45,404 bases of DNA from Acidithiobacillus sp. (GTDB taxonomy: Bacteria; Pseudomonadota; Gammaproteobacteria; Acidithiobacillales; Acidithiobacillaceae): assembly GCA_028697715.1 (NCBI GenBank), contig JAQVDS010000020.1, positions 1 through 45,404 of the forward strand. The letters are read 5' to 3'. A program made the translations under genes and the position numbers. The notes beneath the pieces are model-generated. The model saw only the letters and a list, made by a program, of their open reading frames with translations, had not been told where the DNA came from and searched no databases. Positions 7,214-14,157 of the stretch are shown here, one piece after another (positions within the stretch are counted from its first letter, which is position 1; every line of letters begins with the position of its first letter).

Positions 7214-8602
7214 ATGGATGCGATCAACGCTCTCGATCGGCAGGCGGTCACGCGGAAACATCGGCGCATATTGTGGGCCTCAGGTTTGGGCATTTTTCTC
7301 GATGGCTATGACCTCAGTATCATGGCGATCGCGCTGATTCTGCTCAAGGAGCAATGGCATCTGACGCCATCCGAATTAGGGGGGCTGGGTACGGCGGCGC
7401 TGGTCGGCGCGCTGGTCGGCGGATTATTCGGTGGACCGATTGCCGATCGCTGGGGGCGCAAAACGATCTACCTGATCGATATCGCCGCATTTTTCTTCGC
7501 GGCATTGCTCTCCGGCTTTGCCTGGGATGCCACATCACTGATCGTGTTGCGTTTTTTTCTGGGGCTCGGTGTGGGGGCAGACTACCCTCTGAGCTCCACC
7601 TACATGGCCGAATTCCTCCCTAAAAAATCACGTGGTGCGGCCATGATCTGGATTTTTGGGCTGTGGATGGGAGGGGCACTGGTATCGAGTATCGTTGGGC
7701 TTCTTCTTCTGCATACCGGTCCCGACGCCTGGCGATGGATGCTGGTTTCCGGCGCAGTACCGGCGGTGCTGGTGCTGTGGCTGCGGCGTAATTTGCCGGA
7801 GTCACCGCGTTGGTTCATCCGCCGTGGCCGTCTGCAGGAGGCCAGCGAAGTCGTCACTTGGCTCGCGCCGCAACTCAGTGAACCCGAACGGCACGTCGCG
7901 TTGCAGGAGCTGGCCGCCAGCATGGATGGGGCAAAGCAACACAATTGGTTCGATCTGTTCGGCAAAACCTATCTTCGCCGCACTCTCTATGCCGCCATCC
8001 CCTGGTTTCTGATGGACGTGATGGGATACGCCATGGCCATCTTCCTACCTATCATGCTGTTGCATCTGGGGCTACGCACGCAGGAGCAGGCGGTGATCGG
8101 GAATGCGCTTTTCACGGCAAGCTTTGTCTTCGGCTGGGTACCTCTGGCCCTGCTCATTGACCGAATCGGTCGGCGCAAGACGCAGATCTGGGGTTTTCTC
8201 GGGGATGCCGTCGGTCTGGCACTGGTTGGTGCCTTCGCCCTAACGGGGCAACCTCCCTTCACTATCGTCGCCGTGGGACTGATCCTTTTTCAGGTCGCCA
8301 ACAGTTTCGGGCCCGGCAACACTACTTGGATCATTCCCACCGAGCTCTACCCGACCGAGCTCCGCGCCAGCGGTCATGGTTTCAGTACGGCATTCAGTCG
8401 GGTCGGTGCTGCAACCAGTGTCTTTTTGTTGCCCATTCTCCAGGCACATTTAGGCATTGGTGGCTTGCTGCTCATCCTGGCTTCCGCGGGCCTGTTGGGG
8501 GCAGTGCTGACGCAGGTCCTGGGGGTAGAGATGGCGGGCGAGACCTTACCGGAGACGGGTGGCAAGCCGGATCCCGAGGTGATTGTCCGGGAAGCGGCCT
8601 GA
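7214..8602 (+). CDS. MFS transporter, PHS-like, probable phosphate or phosphoester uptake
   Basis: Twelve-helix major facilitator of 462 residues in the sugar-porter/PHS group. It shows the N-terminal FLDGYDLS helix, loop motif DRWGRK, the GVGADYPLSSTYMAEF segment near residue 122 that resembles the GGDYPLS signature of the phosphate:H+ symporter (PHS) family, and the second DRIGRRK loop at mid-protein. PHS members import inorganic phosphate or glycerophosphodiesters. A clear Pho box lies upstream and neighbours are phosphate-starvation genes, so phosphate or phosphoester import is the best inference. Other organic-acid MFS porters share much of this architecture. Its stop codon directly abuts the stop of the convergent glycosyltransferase gene. 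Confidence 0.75.
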   Translation: MDAINALDRQAVTRKHRRILWASGLGIFLDGYDLSIMAIALILLKEQWHLTPSELGGLGTAALVGALVGGLFGGPIADRWGRKTIYLIDIAAFFFAALLSGFAWDATSLIVLRFFLGLGVGADYPLSSTYMAEFLPKKSRGAAMIWIFGLWMGGALVSSIVGLLLLHTGPDAWRWMLVSGAVPAVLVLWLRRNLPESPRWFIRRGRLQEASEVVTWLAPQLSEPERHVALQELAASMDGAKQHNWFDLFGKTYLRRTLYAAIPWFLMDVMGYAMAIFLPIMLLHLGLRTQEQAVIGNALFTASFVFGWVPLALLIDRIGRRKTQIWGFLGDAVGLALVGAFALTGQPPFTIVAVGLILFQVANSFGPGNTTWIIPTELYPTELRASGHGFSTAFSRVGAATSVFLLPILQAHLGIGGLLLILASAGLLGAVLTQVLGVEMAGETLPETGGKPDPEVIVREAA

Positions 8603-9619
8603 CTACGTCCCCTGCGCCGGAACCAGGTGGCGGAGAAAATCCGCCGTGCATTTGTCCCAGCTATACTGCAGGGCGGCGTTGCGACAGTCGTCGCGGCGCA
8701 GGTCCAGCGCAAGAATGGCTGCCTCCCGCAGGTCATCACGCAGGAAGCCGTTGATGCCATCGACAATACTCGCTTGCGGACCTGTGACCGGGTAAGCCGC
8801 CACGGGTACGCCACAGGCATTCGCCTCGCGTACTACGAGACCGAGGGTGTCGGTGCGGCTGGGAAAGACCATGACATCGGCAGCTGCCACATGGCGGCTC
8901 AGCTCCTCGCCGTGCTGCATGCCATGCCAATGCACATCCGGGTATTGTTCACGCAACTCCGCAGCCTGCGGTCCGTCGCCAATGATGTGCTTGCTGCCCG
9001 GCAGTTCGAGGCGAAGAAAATCTTCCACATTCTTTTCGATGGCCACCCGACCAAAATACACGAAGGCTGGACGCTTTCCCGGAAGCAAGGCGGCCGAATC
9101 CTGATCTGGCCAGGGACGAAAGAGATCGCTATCGACGCCGCGGCTCCACTGCACCAGATTGCGGAAACCCCAGCCCCGCAATTCGTCGGCCAAAGCGACA
9201 TTGGACACCATGGTGCGCGCGGCACCATTATGGAACCAGCGCAGAAAAGCATAGCTCCAGGCGAGGGGTACGGGGGATCTGGCGGCTAGATATTCCGCAA
9301 ATCGAGTATGGAAGGACGTGGTGAACTGCCATTGGTGGCCTGCGCACCATAGCCGTGCGGCAAGGCCAAGTGGCCCTTCGGTAGCAATGTGTATGGCGTC
9401 TGGGCGGTATTCCTGGAAAGTCTGTCGGACCAGGGCGAAAGGCTGGGTAGCAAGAGGGATTTCTGGATAGCTGGGGCAGGGTATGGTGGCACCAGCACCG
9501 CTATGAAGCACCTGCACTTCGTGCCCAAGCCTTTGTAGTTCCTGTACCGTCGCCTGTAGGGCGCGGACGACTCCATTCACCTGGGGGGACCAGGCATCGG
9601 TAACCAAGGCGATTTTCAT
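8603..9619 (-). CDS. agt: Diacylglycerol glycosyltransferase, Agt/SqdX-like (GT4)
   Basis: GT-B glycosyltransferase of family 4, 338 residues. The N-terminus is MKIALVTDAWSPQVNGVV, followed by IHIATEGPLGLAARLWC, TTSFHTRFAEYL, WSRGVDSDLFRP and the nucleotide-sugar motif near TLGLVVREANACGVPVAAY. This pattern matches the Agt group that glycosylates diacylglycerol during phosphate starvation, and the related SqdX/SQD2 enzymes. It starts at an ATG inside the upstream phosphoesterase stop (ATGA). PlcP and Agt neighbour each other in other bacteria where PlcP makes diacylglycerol and Agt caps it with a sugar. Since sqdB has no separate partner in this window, Agt may also use UDP-sulfoquinovose; this is inference. 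Confidence 0.82.
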   Translation of the reverse strand: MKIALVTDAWSPQVNGVVRALQATVQELQRLGHEVQVLHSGAGATIPCPSYPEIPLATQPFALVRQTFQEYRPDAIHIATEGPLGLAARLWCAGHQWQFTTSFHTRFAEYLAARSPVPLAWSYAFLRWFHNGAARTMVSNVALADELRGWGFRNLVQWSRGVDSDLFRPWPDQDSAALLPGKRPAFVYFGRVAIEKNVEDFLRLELPGSKHIIGDGPQAAELREQYPDVHWHGMQHGEELSRHVAAADVMVFPSRTDTLGLVVREANACGVPVAAYPVTGPQASIVDGINGFLRDDLREAAILALDLRRDDCRNAALQYSWDKCTADFLRHLVPAQGT

Positions 9620-10425
9620 TCTGTCTCCAGATCTGGCCAACGAACCAGCCGTAGGGTGCCGTCAAAGTCCTCGACCAAGGCTGTGCAGCTCTCCACCCAG
9701 TCGCCATCGTTGTAGTATTCAATGCCGTTCATCCACTTGATTTCGGCGTGATGGATATGGCCGCAGACCACGCCGTCATAACCGCCCCGGCGGCATTCCC
9801 GGGCGACGAATTCCTCATACTGGCTGATGAACTGAACGGCACGCTTGATACGATGTTTAATAAAGGCGCTCAAGGACCAATGGCTGCGGATTCCCAGCAG
9901 TCGATTGAGGCGCTGATGCCATCGGTTTAGAGTCAGCAACAGGCTGTAGCCGCGGTCGCCCAGATGCGTGAGCCAGCGGGCATAGTGCATGCTGAGGTCG
10001 AATTGGTCGCCGTGGGTGATCCACAAGCGATGTCCGTCGGCGGTTTGGTGGACACAATCCGGAACAATCCGGATTTCTCCCACAGCGAGTCGGTGCTCGT
10101 CGCCTTCCAGAAAGGAGTCCAGCAGACCCAGAACGGGATCGTGATTGCCCTGTACGTAGGTGACCCGCACCCCTGCCCGGGCCTGACGCAGCACCTTCTG
10201 AATGACGGTGCTGTGGGCAACAGGCCAGTACCAGCGCCGTTTCAGGGCCCAGAAATCAATGATGTCGCCCACCAGATAGAGGTACTCGGCTTCGTAGTGG
10301 CGAAGAAAATCAAGTAATGCCTCGGCCTGACAGCCCTTGCTACCCAGGTGGATGTCGGAAACAAAGATCGCCCGGCAGTTGCCGCGCCAGGTCTTGGGGA
10401 GGGAGGCTTGCTGCAATTCGGTCAT
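9616..10425 (-). CDS. plcP: PlcP-type metallophosphoesterase (phospholipase C)
   Basis: Calcineurin-like phosphoesterase of 269 residues with the complete metal site: D24 and H26 (FVSDIHLG), D54 (LVGDIID), N94-H95 (QGNHD), H138 (THGD), H223 and H225 (CGHIHH). The family is often labelled UDP-2,3-diacylglucosamine hydrolase, but the LYLVGDIIDFW, WYWPVAH and NDGDWVESCTA segments are those of the PlcP group, which removes head groups from phosphatidylcholine-type lipids in phosphate-limited Sinorhizobium and marine bacteria. It overlaps the start of agt by 4 nt, the usual PlcP-Agt pairing. LpxH activity cannot be excluded from sequence alone. Confidence 0.82.
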   Translation of the reverse strand: MTELQQASLPKTWRGNCRAIFVSDIHLGSKGCQAEALLDFLRHYEAEYLYLVGDIIDFWALKRRWYWPVAHSTVIQKVLRQARAGVRVTYVQGNHDPVLGLLDSFLEGDEHRLAVGEIRIVPDCVHQTADGHRLWITHGDQFDLSMHYARWLTHLGDRGYSLLLTLNRWHQRLNRLLGIRSHWSLSAFIKHRIKRAVQFISQYEEFVARECRRGGYDGVVCGHIHHAEIKWMNGIEYYNDGDWVESCTALVEDFDGTLRLVRWPDLETE

Positions 10426-10455
10426 ACAGGATGTTTTGGCCGAGGATCTCCGCGG

Positions 10456-10485
10456 ATTATAGCCACGTCGTGAAAGCTTTGTCTC
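10456..10485 (-). promoter_or_regulatory. Sigma70-like promoter of plcP-agt
   Basis: On the minus strand GAGACA (10480-10485), an 18-nt spacer and TATAAT (10456-10461) precede plcP, predicting a leader of about 25 nt. No Pho box in minus orientation overlaps this promoter. The nearby repeats at 10519-10562 point the other way. Confidence 0.5.
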
Positions 10486-10518
10486 GTATTTTGGCGATAT
10501 TTTCCGTATTCAGAATAC

Positions 10519-10562
10519 TGTCATAAAAGTGTCATAAAAGATTCATAAAAACGTAACATAAA
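10519..10562 (+). promoter_or_regulatory. Four-unit Pho box array
   Basis: Two identical units TGTCATAAAAG (10519-10529 and 10530-10540) are followed by ATTCATAAAAA (10541-10551) and a degenerate CGTAACATAAA (10552-10562), all in exact 11-bp register. A -10-like TACACT (10568-10573) follows. This is the best Pho-box match in the window and stands before the PhoB-like regulator gene, with plcP-agt on the other side. Confidence 0.8.
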
Positions 10563-10622
10563 AACGTTACACTACTGCGTAAGAAAGTCTGATTTGTACG
10601 CAGAAACGCACAGGGGATCACC

Positions 10623-11408
10623 ATGATCTATGCCTTCATCGCTGGAAGTATGCATCACGCCATACACCTGCGTGATCTCTTGACCCTGCTTGCCGCCACC
10701 CGCTGGGAGGAGATCAATCCACTGTATCATGCACGCGTGATGCTGCATGGCGATGGACCCTTCACCGATTCTCTGGAAAAGCGGTTGCGTAGCCAGCGGG
10801 CCGTGCCCAGGCAGGTACAGAATGTTGCGGCGCTCGGTACACAGTTGCGGCAGTGGTCGCCGCAGCTGCTGATTTTCGCTGACTGGGGCAGCCAGCTGGC
10901 TGCCACCTTGCAGGAGAGTCAGGAACAACTTCTCCATTGTGGCACAGCGGTTATGGCGCTCGGTCCTGAGGGCGACGAGGAGGCGATGATCGCCCTCGAC
11001 GCCGGCGTCAATGTCTACGTGGGAACGCCTGCCAGCGAGGCACTGGTGCTGGCCCAAGCGAGTGCGCTGCTACGTCATGGGCACGCCTGGGAACAAGTGG
11101 CGATCGATATTCCGGGGATCCTGCGTATAGATCCGGAAAGTCGTCGTGTATATATCTTCGACCAAGAATTGCACCTGAGCAAACGGCTGTTCCACTTGTT
11201 TCACTACATGGCGCAGCAGTCGGAACGTGCCTTTTCGCCGATGGAGATCGCCCAGCACCTAGCGATGAGCAAGAGGCAGGTGCAGCAGAACACCGTTGCC
11301 GCGCAGATTCACCGTCTACGCAAGCGGATGGAGGAAGTCGGGGCCTCCAGCTGGTTGCAGACTGTGCACGGATTTGGCTATCGACTAAGCATTCCGCGTG
11401 CGAAATAA
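10623..11408 (+). CDS. Atypical PhoB/OmpR-like response regulator
   Basis: Protein of 261 residues. The C-terminal 95 or so residues form an OmpR/PhoB winged helix (RVYIFDQELHLSKRLFHLF through VHGFGYRLSIP). The N-terminal half resembles a receiver domain only loosely: it lacks the acidic pair after the first strand, the phospho-acceptor region reads LIFADWGSQ, and the TKP motif is replaced by VYVGTPAS, so the switch Lys is missing. AGGGG precedes the ATG by 7 nt. No histidine kinase is adjacent. With a four-unit Pho box upstream it is probably PhoB-induced and may fine-tune or extend the phosphate response without ordinary phosphorylation. It is unlikely to be the main PhoB. Confidence 0.75.
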   Translation: MIYAFIAGSMHHAIHLRDLLTLLAATRWEEINPLYHARVMLHGDGPFTDSLEKRLRSQRAVPRQVQNVAALGTQLRQWSPQLLIFADWGSQLAATLQESQEQLLHCGTAVMALGPEGDEEAMIALDAGVNVYVGTPASEALVLAQASALLRHGHAWEQVAIDIPGILRIDPESRRVYIFDQELHLSKRLFHLFHYMAQQSERAFSPMEIAQHLAMSKRQVQQNTVAAQIHRLRKRMEEVGASSWLQTVHGFGYRLSIPRAK

Positions 11409-11419
11409 GGCCTTTCAAG

Positions 11420-11463
11420 TGTCATATTTTTGTCATCCAGGCTTCATCATAGTGTCACATGAT
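11420..11463 (+). promoter_or_regulatory. Four-unit Pho box array of the exbB operon
   Basis: Units TGTCATATTTT (11420-11430), TGTCATCCAGG (11431-11441), CTTCATCATAG (11442-11452) and TGTCACATGAT (11453-11463) lie in 11-bp register, 42 nt before the exbB start. A weak -10 around GATACGCT (11467-11474) follows. Confidence 0.7.
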
Positions 11464-11504
11464 TCTGATACGCTGAGGCCTTCGCAAAACAGGAGAGTAT
11501 TTCC

Positions 11505-12191
11505 GTGAACATCGCTTACCTCGTACATCTGGCCAACTATTCCGATGGTATCCTATATGTCCTGATGGCTCTGTTACTGATCGAACTGGCCGTCATGGTC
11601 GACCGCTTCTGGTACCTGCGCCGCACCTTGGCGCGTGGCGACGCCATCGTCCATGAACTGGCCGATCACGGTCGCCTGGACCGTGCCATACTCGACCGTC
11701 TAGCCGAACAGGCCAGCGGTCTGCCGGAAGCGAGCCTGTTGCGCATGGCGGCCAGTCATGCCGGCCAGGTCAAGGGCGATGCCCTGGCCAACCGCCTGGA
11801 AGAAGCGGTGATCGTGCTCGCTCCCCAACTCGACCGCCGTCTCTGGTTGCTCGATACCATCATCACCTTGGCACCGCTGCTCGGCCTTTTTGGTACGATT
11901 ATCGGCATGTTCCACGCCTTCCATGTGTTGGCAGCGCCGGGCCACGCACCCACGGAAGTTACCGCGGGCGTCGCCGATGCCCTGGTGGCCACGGCCTCTG
12001 GTCTTTTTATTGCCATTTTGGGCCTGCTCACCTTCAACGCCTTCAACAATCAGGTACGCATGATCCTGTTGCAGCTCGATTCGGTGAAGACCATGTTGCT
12101 CAATCGCATGGATGGACAGCCCATGCTGCATCCCGATGCCGATCCCAGTGAATCTTCAGTGCAGCCAGTAGCCATGGCGAGGGCCGGCTGA
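11505..12191 (+). CDS. exbB: ExbB/TolQ-type proton channel subunit
   Basis: Inner-membrane MotA/TolQ/ExbB proton-channel protein, 228 residues. It has a first helix near 17-37 (DGILYVLMALLLIELAVMV), a cytoplasmic loop, and two C-terminal helices including LAPLLGLFGTIIGMFHAF and the VADALVATASGLFIAILGL segment, with the conserved Thr and Ser/Ala residues of the family. It uses the proton gradient to energise TonB with ExbD. It starts at GTG with AGGAG 9 nt upstream, and is the first gene of an operon with exbD, tonB, an RNase T2 and a Tat-exported phosphoesterase behind a Pho-box array. TolQ is less likely because tolAB are absent. Confidence 0.88.
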   Translation: MNIAYLVHLANYSDGILYVLMALLLIELAVMVDRFWYLRRTLARGDAIVHELADHGRLDRAILDRLAEQASGLPEASLLRMAASHAGQVKGDALANRLEEAVIVLAPQLDRRLWLLDTIITLAPLLGLFGTIIGMFHAFHVLAAPGHAPTEVTAGVADALVATASGLFIAILGLLTFNAFNNQVRMILLQLDSVKTMLLNRMDGQPMLHPDADPSESSVQPVAMARAG

Positions 12192-12589
12192 TGGAGCGGC
12201 GTTATTTCGAACGCAAGAAGGGGCGCGTCGAGATCATCCCGATGATTGACATCATGCTGTTTTTGCTGGTGTTCTTTATTATGATCACGATCCAGATGAT
12301 TCCGGACCAGGGCCTCAATCTGCAGCTGCCGCAGTCGAGCGAGGCGAAGCAGTTGCCACGCCCTCACATGACCATCAACATCCAAGAGGATGGTACGGTG
12401 GTGGTCAAAAATCAGCACTATGATCTGGCGGGCCTGGAGAGTCTTATCCGTGGAGACGGCGATCCGAGCAAAACTGTGATTACCATTGCCGCGGACAAGG
12501 CCGTGGCCTACCAGAAGTTCATCAACGTCATGGATACCTGCCAGAAGGCGGGTGCCAGCGATATCGGCCTGGCGGCCAAGGCGAGCTGA
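12191..12589 (+). CDS. exbD: ExbD/TolR-type energy-transducing protein
   Basis: Single-span ExbD/TolR protein of 132 residues. The helix MIDIMLFLLVFFIMI carries the essential membrane Asp at D20, equivalent to D25 of E. coli ExbD, and is followed by a periplasmic domain with the INIQEDGTVVV strand motif. Its ATG shares a base with the exbB stop (TGATG), so translation is coupled. It works with ExbB and the adjacent TonB to power transport across the outer membrane. Confidence 0.9.
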   Translation: MERRYFERKKGRVEIIPMIDIMLFLLVFFIMITIQMIPDQGLNLQLPQSSEAKQLPRPHMTINIQEDGTVVVKNQHYDLAGLESLIRGDGDPSKTVITIAADKAVAYQKFINVMDTCQKAGASDIGLAAKAS

Positions 12590-12590
12590 G

Positions 12591-13301
12591 ATGAGTGCTG
12601 TACTGTCTCCGCGTTCCTCGGCGTTCCGGCCCAAAGGGTATTTCGGTCGGGCGTTGATCATCGGTGCTGTCATCGAGCTTGCCCTGCTGGCAGGACTGAT
12701 CTGGGTCAGCAACCAGAAGAGTCCACCGCCACCGCCCAAGTCTAAGCGGATTGCCATTCATATGGTGCAGCCGCCCAAGCCCAAGCCGGTGCCGCCAACA
12801 CCCAAGCCGGTGGTGCACCCTAAACCGGTACCCAAGCCGATTCCGCATCCGGTACCGAAGCCGGTTCCGCACCCAATTCCACACCCGGTAGTGCATCACG
12901 CGCCAACGCCCAAACCTTTGATGGCCAAGACGCCCATGCCCACGGCACCCGTCGTGCCGCCAGCACCCCCGGTGACGCCGCCGCCAGCACCGAGTCCGGC
13001 CCTGGCAGAGGCCGCCATCGCCAGCTATGCGGCCTTGGTGCGCGCACAGGTGCAATCTGCTGCCCATGTACCGGAAGCGGTACGGCTGATGCACCTGAGC
13101 GGTACGGCGGTGATCAGCTTTGAGTTGACGCCCTCTGGGCGATTGCTTTGGGCGCGGCTGGCGCAATCAAGTGGAGTGGGCGCGATTGACCGCGCCGCCT
13201 TGCAGGCGGTCAAGAGCGGAACGTATCCGCCGTTTACCAAAGACATGCCCAAAAAGGCGACGGTATTTGATGTAGAAGTGCATTTGTCTGCTAAATCATA
13301 A
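12591..13301 (+). CDS. tonB: TonB-like periplasm-spanning protein, His/Pro-rich
   Basis: TonB-family protein of 236 residues, starting 1 nt after exbD ends; an open frame beginning 105 nt earlier is not the true start. It has a membrane anchor at about 17-40, a long Pro/Lys/His spacer at about 49-135 made of repeated HPxP and PKPV units, and a C-terminal TonB domain (from about 150) containing VRLMHLSGTAVISFELTPSGRL. The spacer holds at least six His residues, more than usual, which would be charged in an acidic periplasm. No TonB-dependent receptor is encoded nearby, so the partner receptor is elsewhere. Confidence 0.87.
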   Translation: MSAVLSPRSSAFRPKGYFGRALIIGAVIELALLAGLIWVSNQKSPPPPPKSKRIAIHMVQPPKPKPVPPTPKPVVHPKPVPKPIPHPVPKPVPHPIPHPVVHHAPTPKPLMAKTPMPTAPVVPPAPPVTPPPAPSPALAEAAIASYAALVRAQVQSAAHVPEAVRLMHLSGTAVISFELTPSGRLLWARLAQSSGVGAIDRAALQAVKSGTYPPFTKDMPKKATVFDVEVHLSAKS

Positions 13302-13341
13302 TATTGCCCAGGCACGAATAGCCGGCAATCAGGAGGGAGTT

Positions 13342-14142
13342 GTGAAAAAATTTGCGCTTGCGTGTTTGGCGCTGTTGAGTCTGTTTGTAGGGGGCGTCCA
13401 GGCCGAGACAGCCGTCGTCCCGGTTGTTCCGAACCTACGCTTTGCACACTACACCTTCGCCATGCTTTGGCAGCCTGGCGTTTGTGCCACCTGGACACGA
13501 ATAGGTGCCGCTTGTAACGATCTGACGCCTGCGTCGCGCGCCAGCCAGCAGTGGAGTCTGCACGGTCTCTGGGCTAGCCGCCCGCAACAGCTCATTGCAA
13601 GTGGAATGGAGCCCAAGACCTGGTGGCAGCACGGCTGTTTTTGGTTCCGGAATCAGAGTATGGCCCCCCACGACAGTTGTTCCTTGCCATCCCTCGAACT
13701 GTCGCCCGCAGTCAGCCGCGAGTTGACCGCCAATATGCCCATGCGCAAGGTCTGCCTGGATCGCCATGAATATTACAAACACGAGGCCTGCATCGGGGAA
13801 AAGCCCGATCCCTTTTTTCAGACGGCCCTGCGCTTGTTGGGGGACGTCAATGCCAGCAGTTTTACGGCATACGTGCGGGATCACCATGGGCAATGGGTCA
13901 AGCGCAACGATCTGTTGCGCGCTTATGGTACGGCATTTCATCTTCCCAATGCGAAGTCTCTCGAACTGCGTTGCGAGAGTAAGGACAACCATAGCGGCCA
14001 CGAGCTGCAGGGTGAGGGAAGCATCCTCACCGAGGCATGGATCACCATCCGTGCCGATGCCCTCCAGGAGTTTCCTCGCCCAGGCGCGTTTATGGCTGGA
14101 CGGAAGGGAAATTGCGCAAAACTCATCCACATTTTACCCTAA
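13342..14142 (+). CDS. Secreted ribonuclease T2
   Basis: RNase T2-family endoribonuclease of 266 residues, with a Sec signal peptide ending near AQA-like VQA at residue 21. Both active-site blocks are visible: CAS I WSLHGLW with H74, and a CAS II variant HEYYKHEAC with H142, E143, K146 and H147. Several Cys residues (C48, C58, C99, C112, C138, C150) could form disulfides. It starts at GTG after AGGAGGG. The enzyme would degrade periplasmic or extracellular RNA to nucleotides. Its place in a Pho-box operon followed by a phosphoesterase suggests phosphate scavenging from RNA. Confidence 0.85.
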   Translation: MKKFALACLALLSLFVGGVQAETAVVPVVPNLRFAHYTFAMLWQPGVCATWTRIGAACNDLTPASRASQQWSLHGLWASRPQQLIASGMEPKTWWQHGCFWFRNQSMAPHDSCSLPSLELSPAVSRELTANMPMRKVCLDRHEYYKHEACIGEKPDPFFQTALRLLGDVNASSFTAYVRDHHGQWVKRNDLLRAYGTAFHLPNAKSLELRCESKDNHSGHELQGEGSILTEAWITIRADALQEFPRPGAFMAGRKGNCAKLIHILP

Positions 14143-14145
14143 GAC

Positions 14146-14151
14146 AAGGAG
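14146..14151 (+). promoter_or_regulatory. Ribosome site favouring a TTG start
   Basis: AAGGAG lies 6 nt before TTG (14158) but 15 nt before the next in-frame ATG (14167). The spacing favours the TTG start for the phosphoesterase gene, adding three residues before the twin-arginine signal. Confidence 0.5.
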
Positions 14152-14157
14152 CGTATT

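Noticed and set aside
10426..10518. Pho box for plcP in minus orientation
   Set aside because: No TGTCA-type tandem with 11-bp register could be read on the minus strand here; only a sigma70-like promoter is visible.
11505..13301. Tol-Pal system (tolQRA)
   Set aside because: No tolB or pal follows; the third protein has a Pro-rich spacer and TonB C-terminal domain, and the operon continues into secreted hydrolases.
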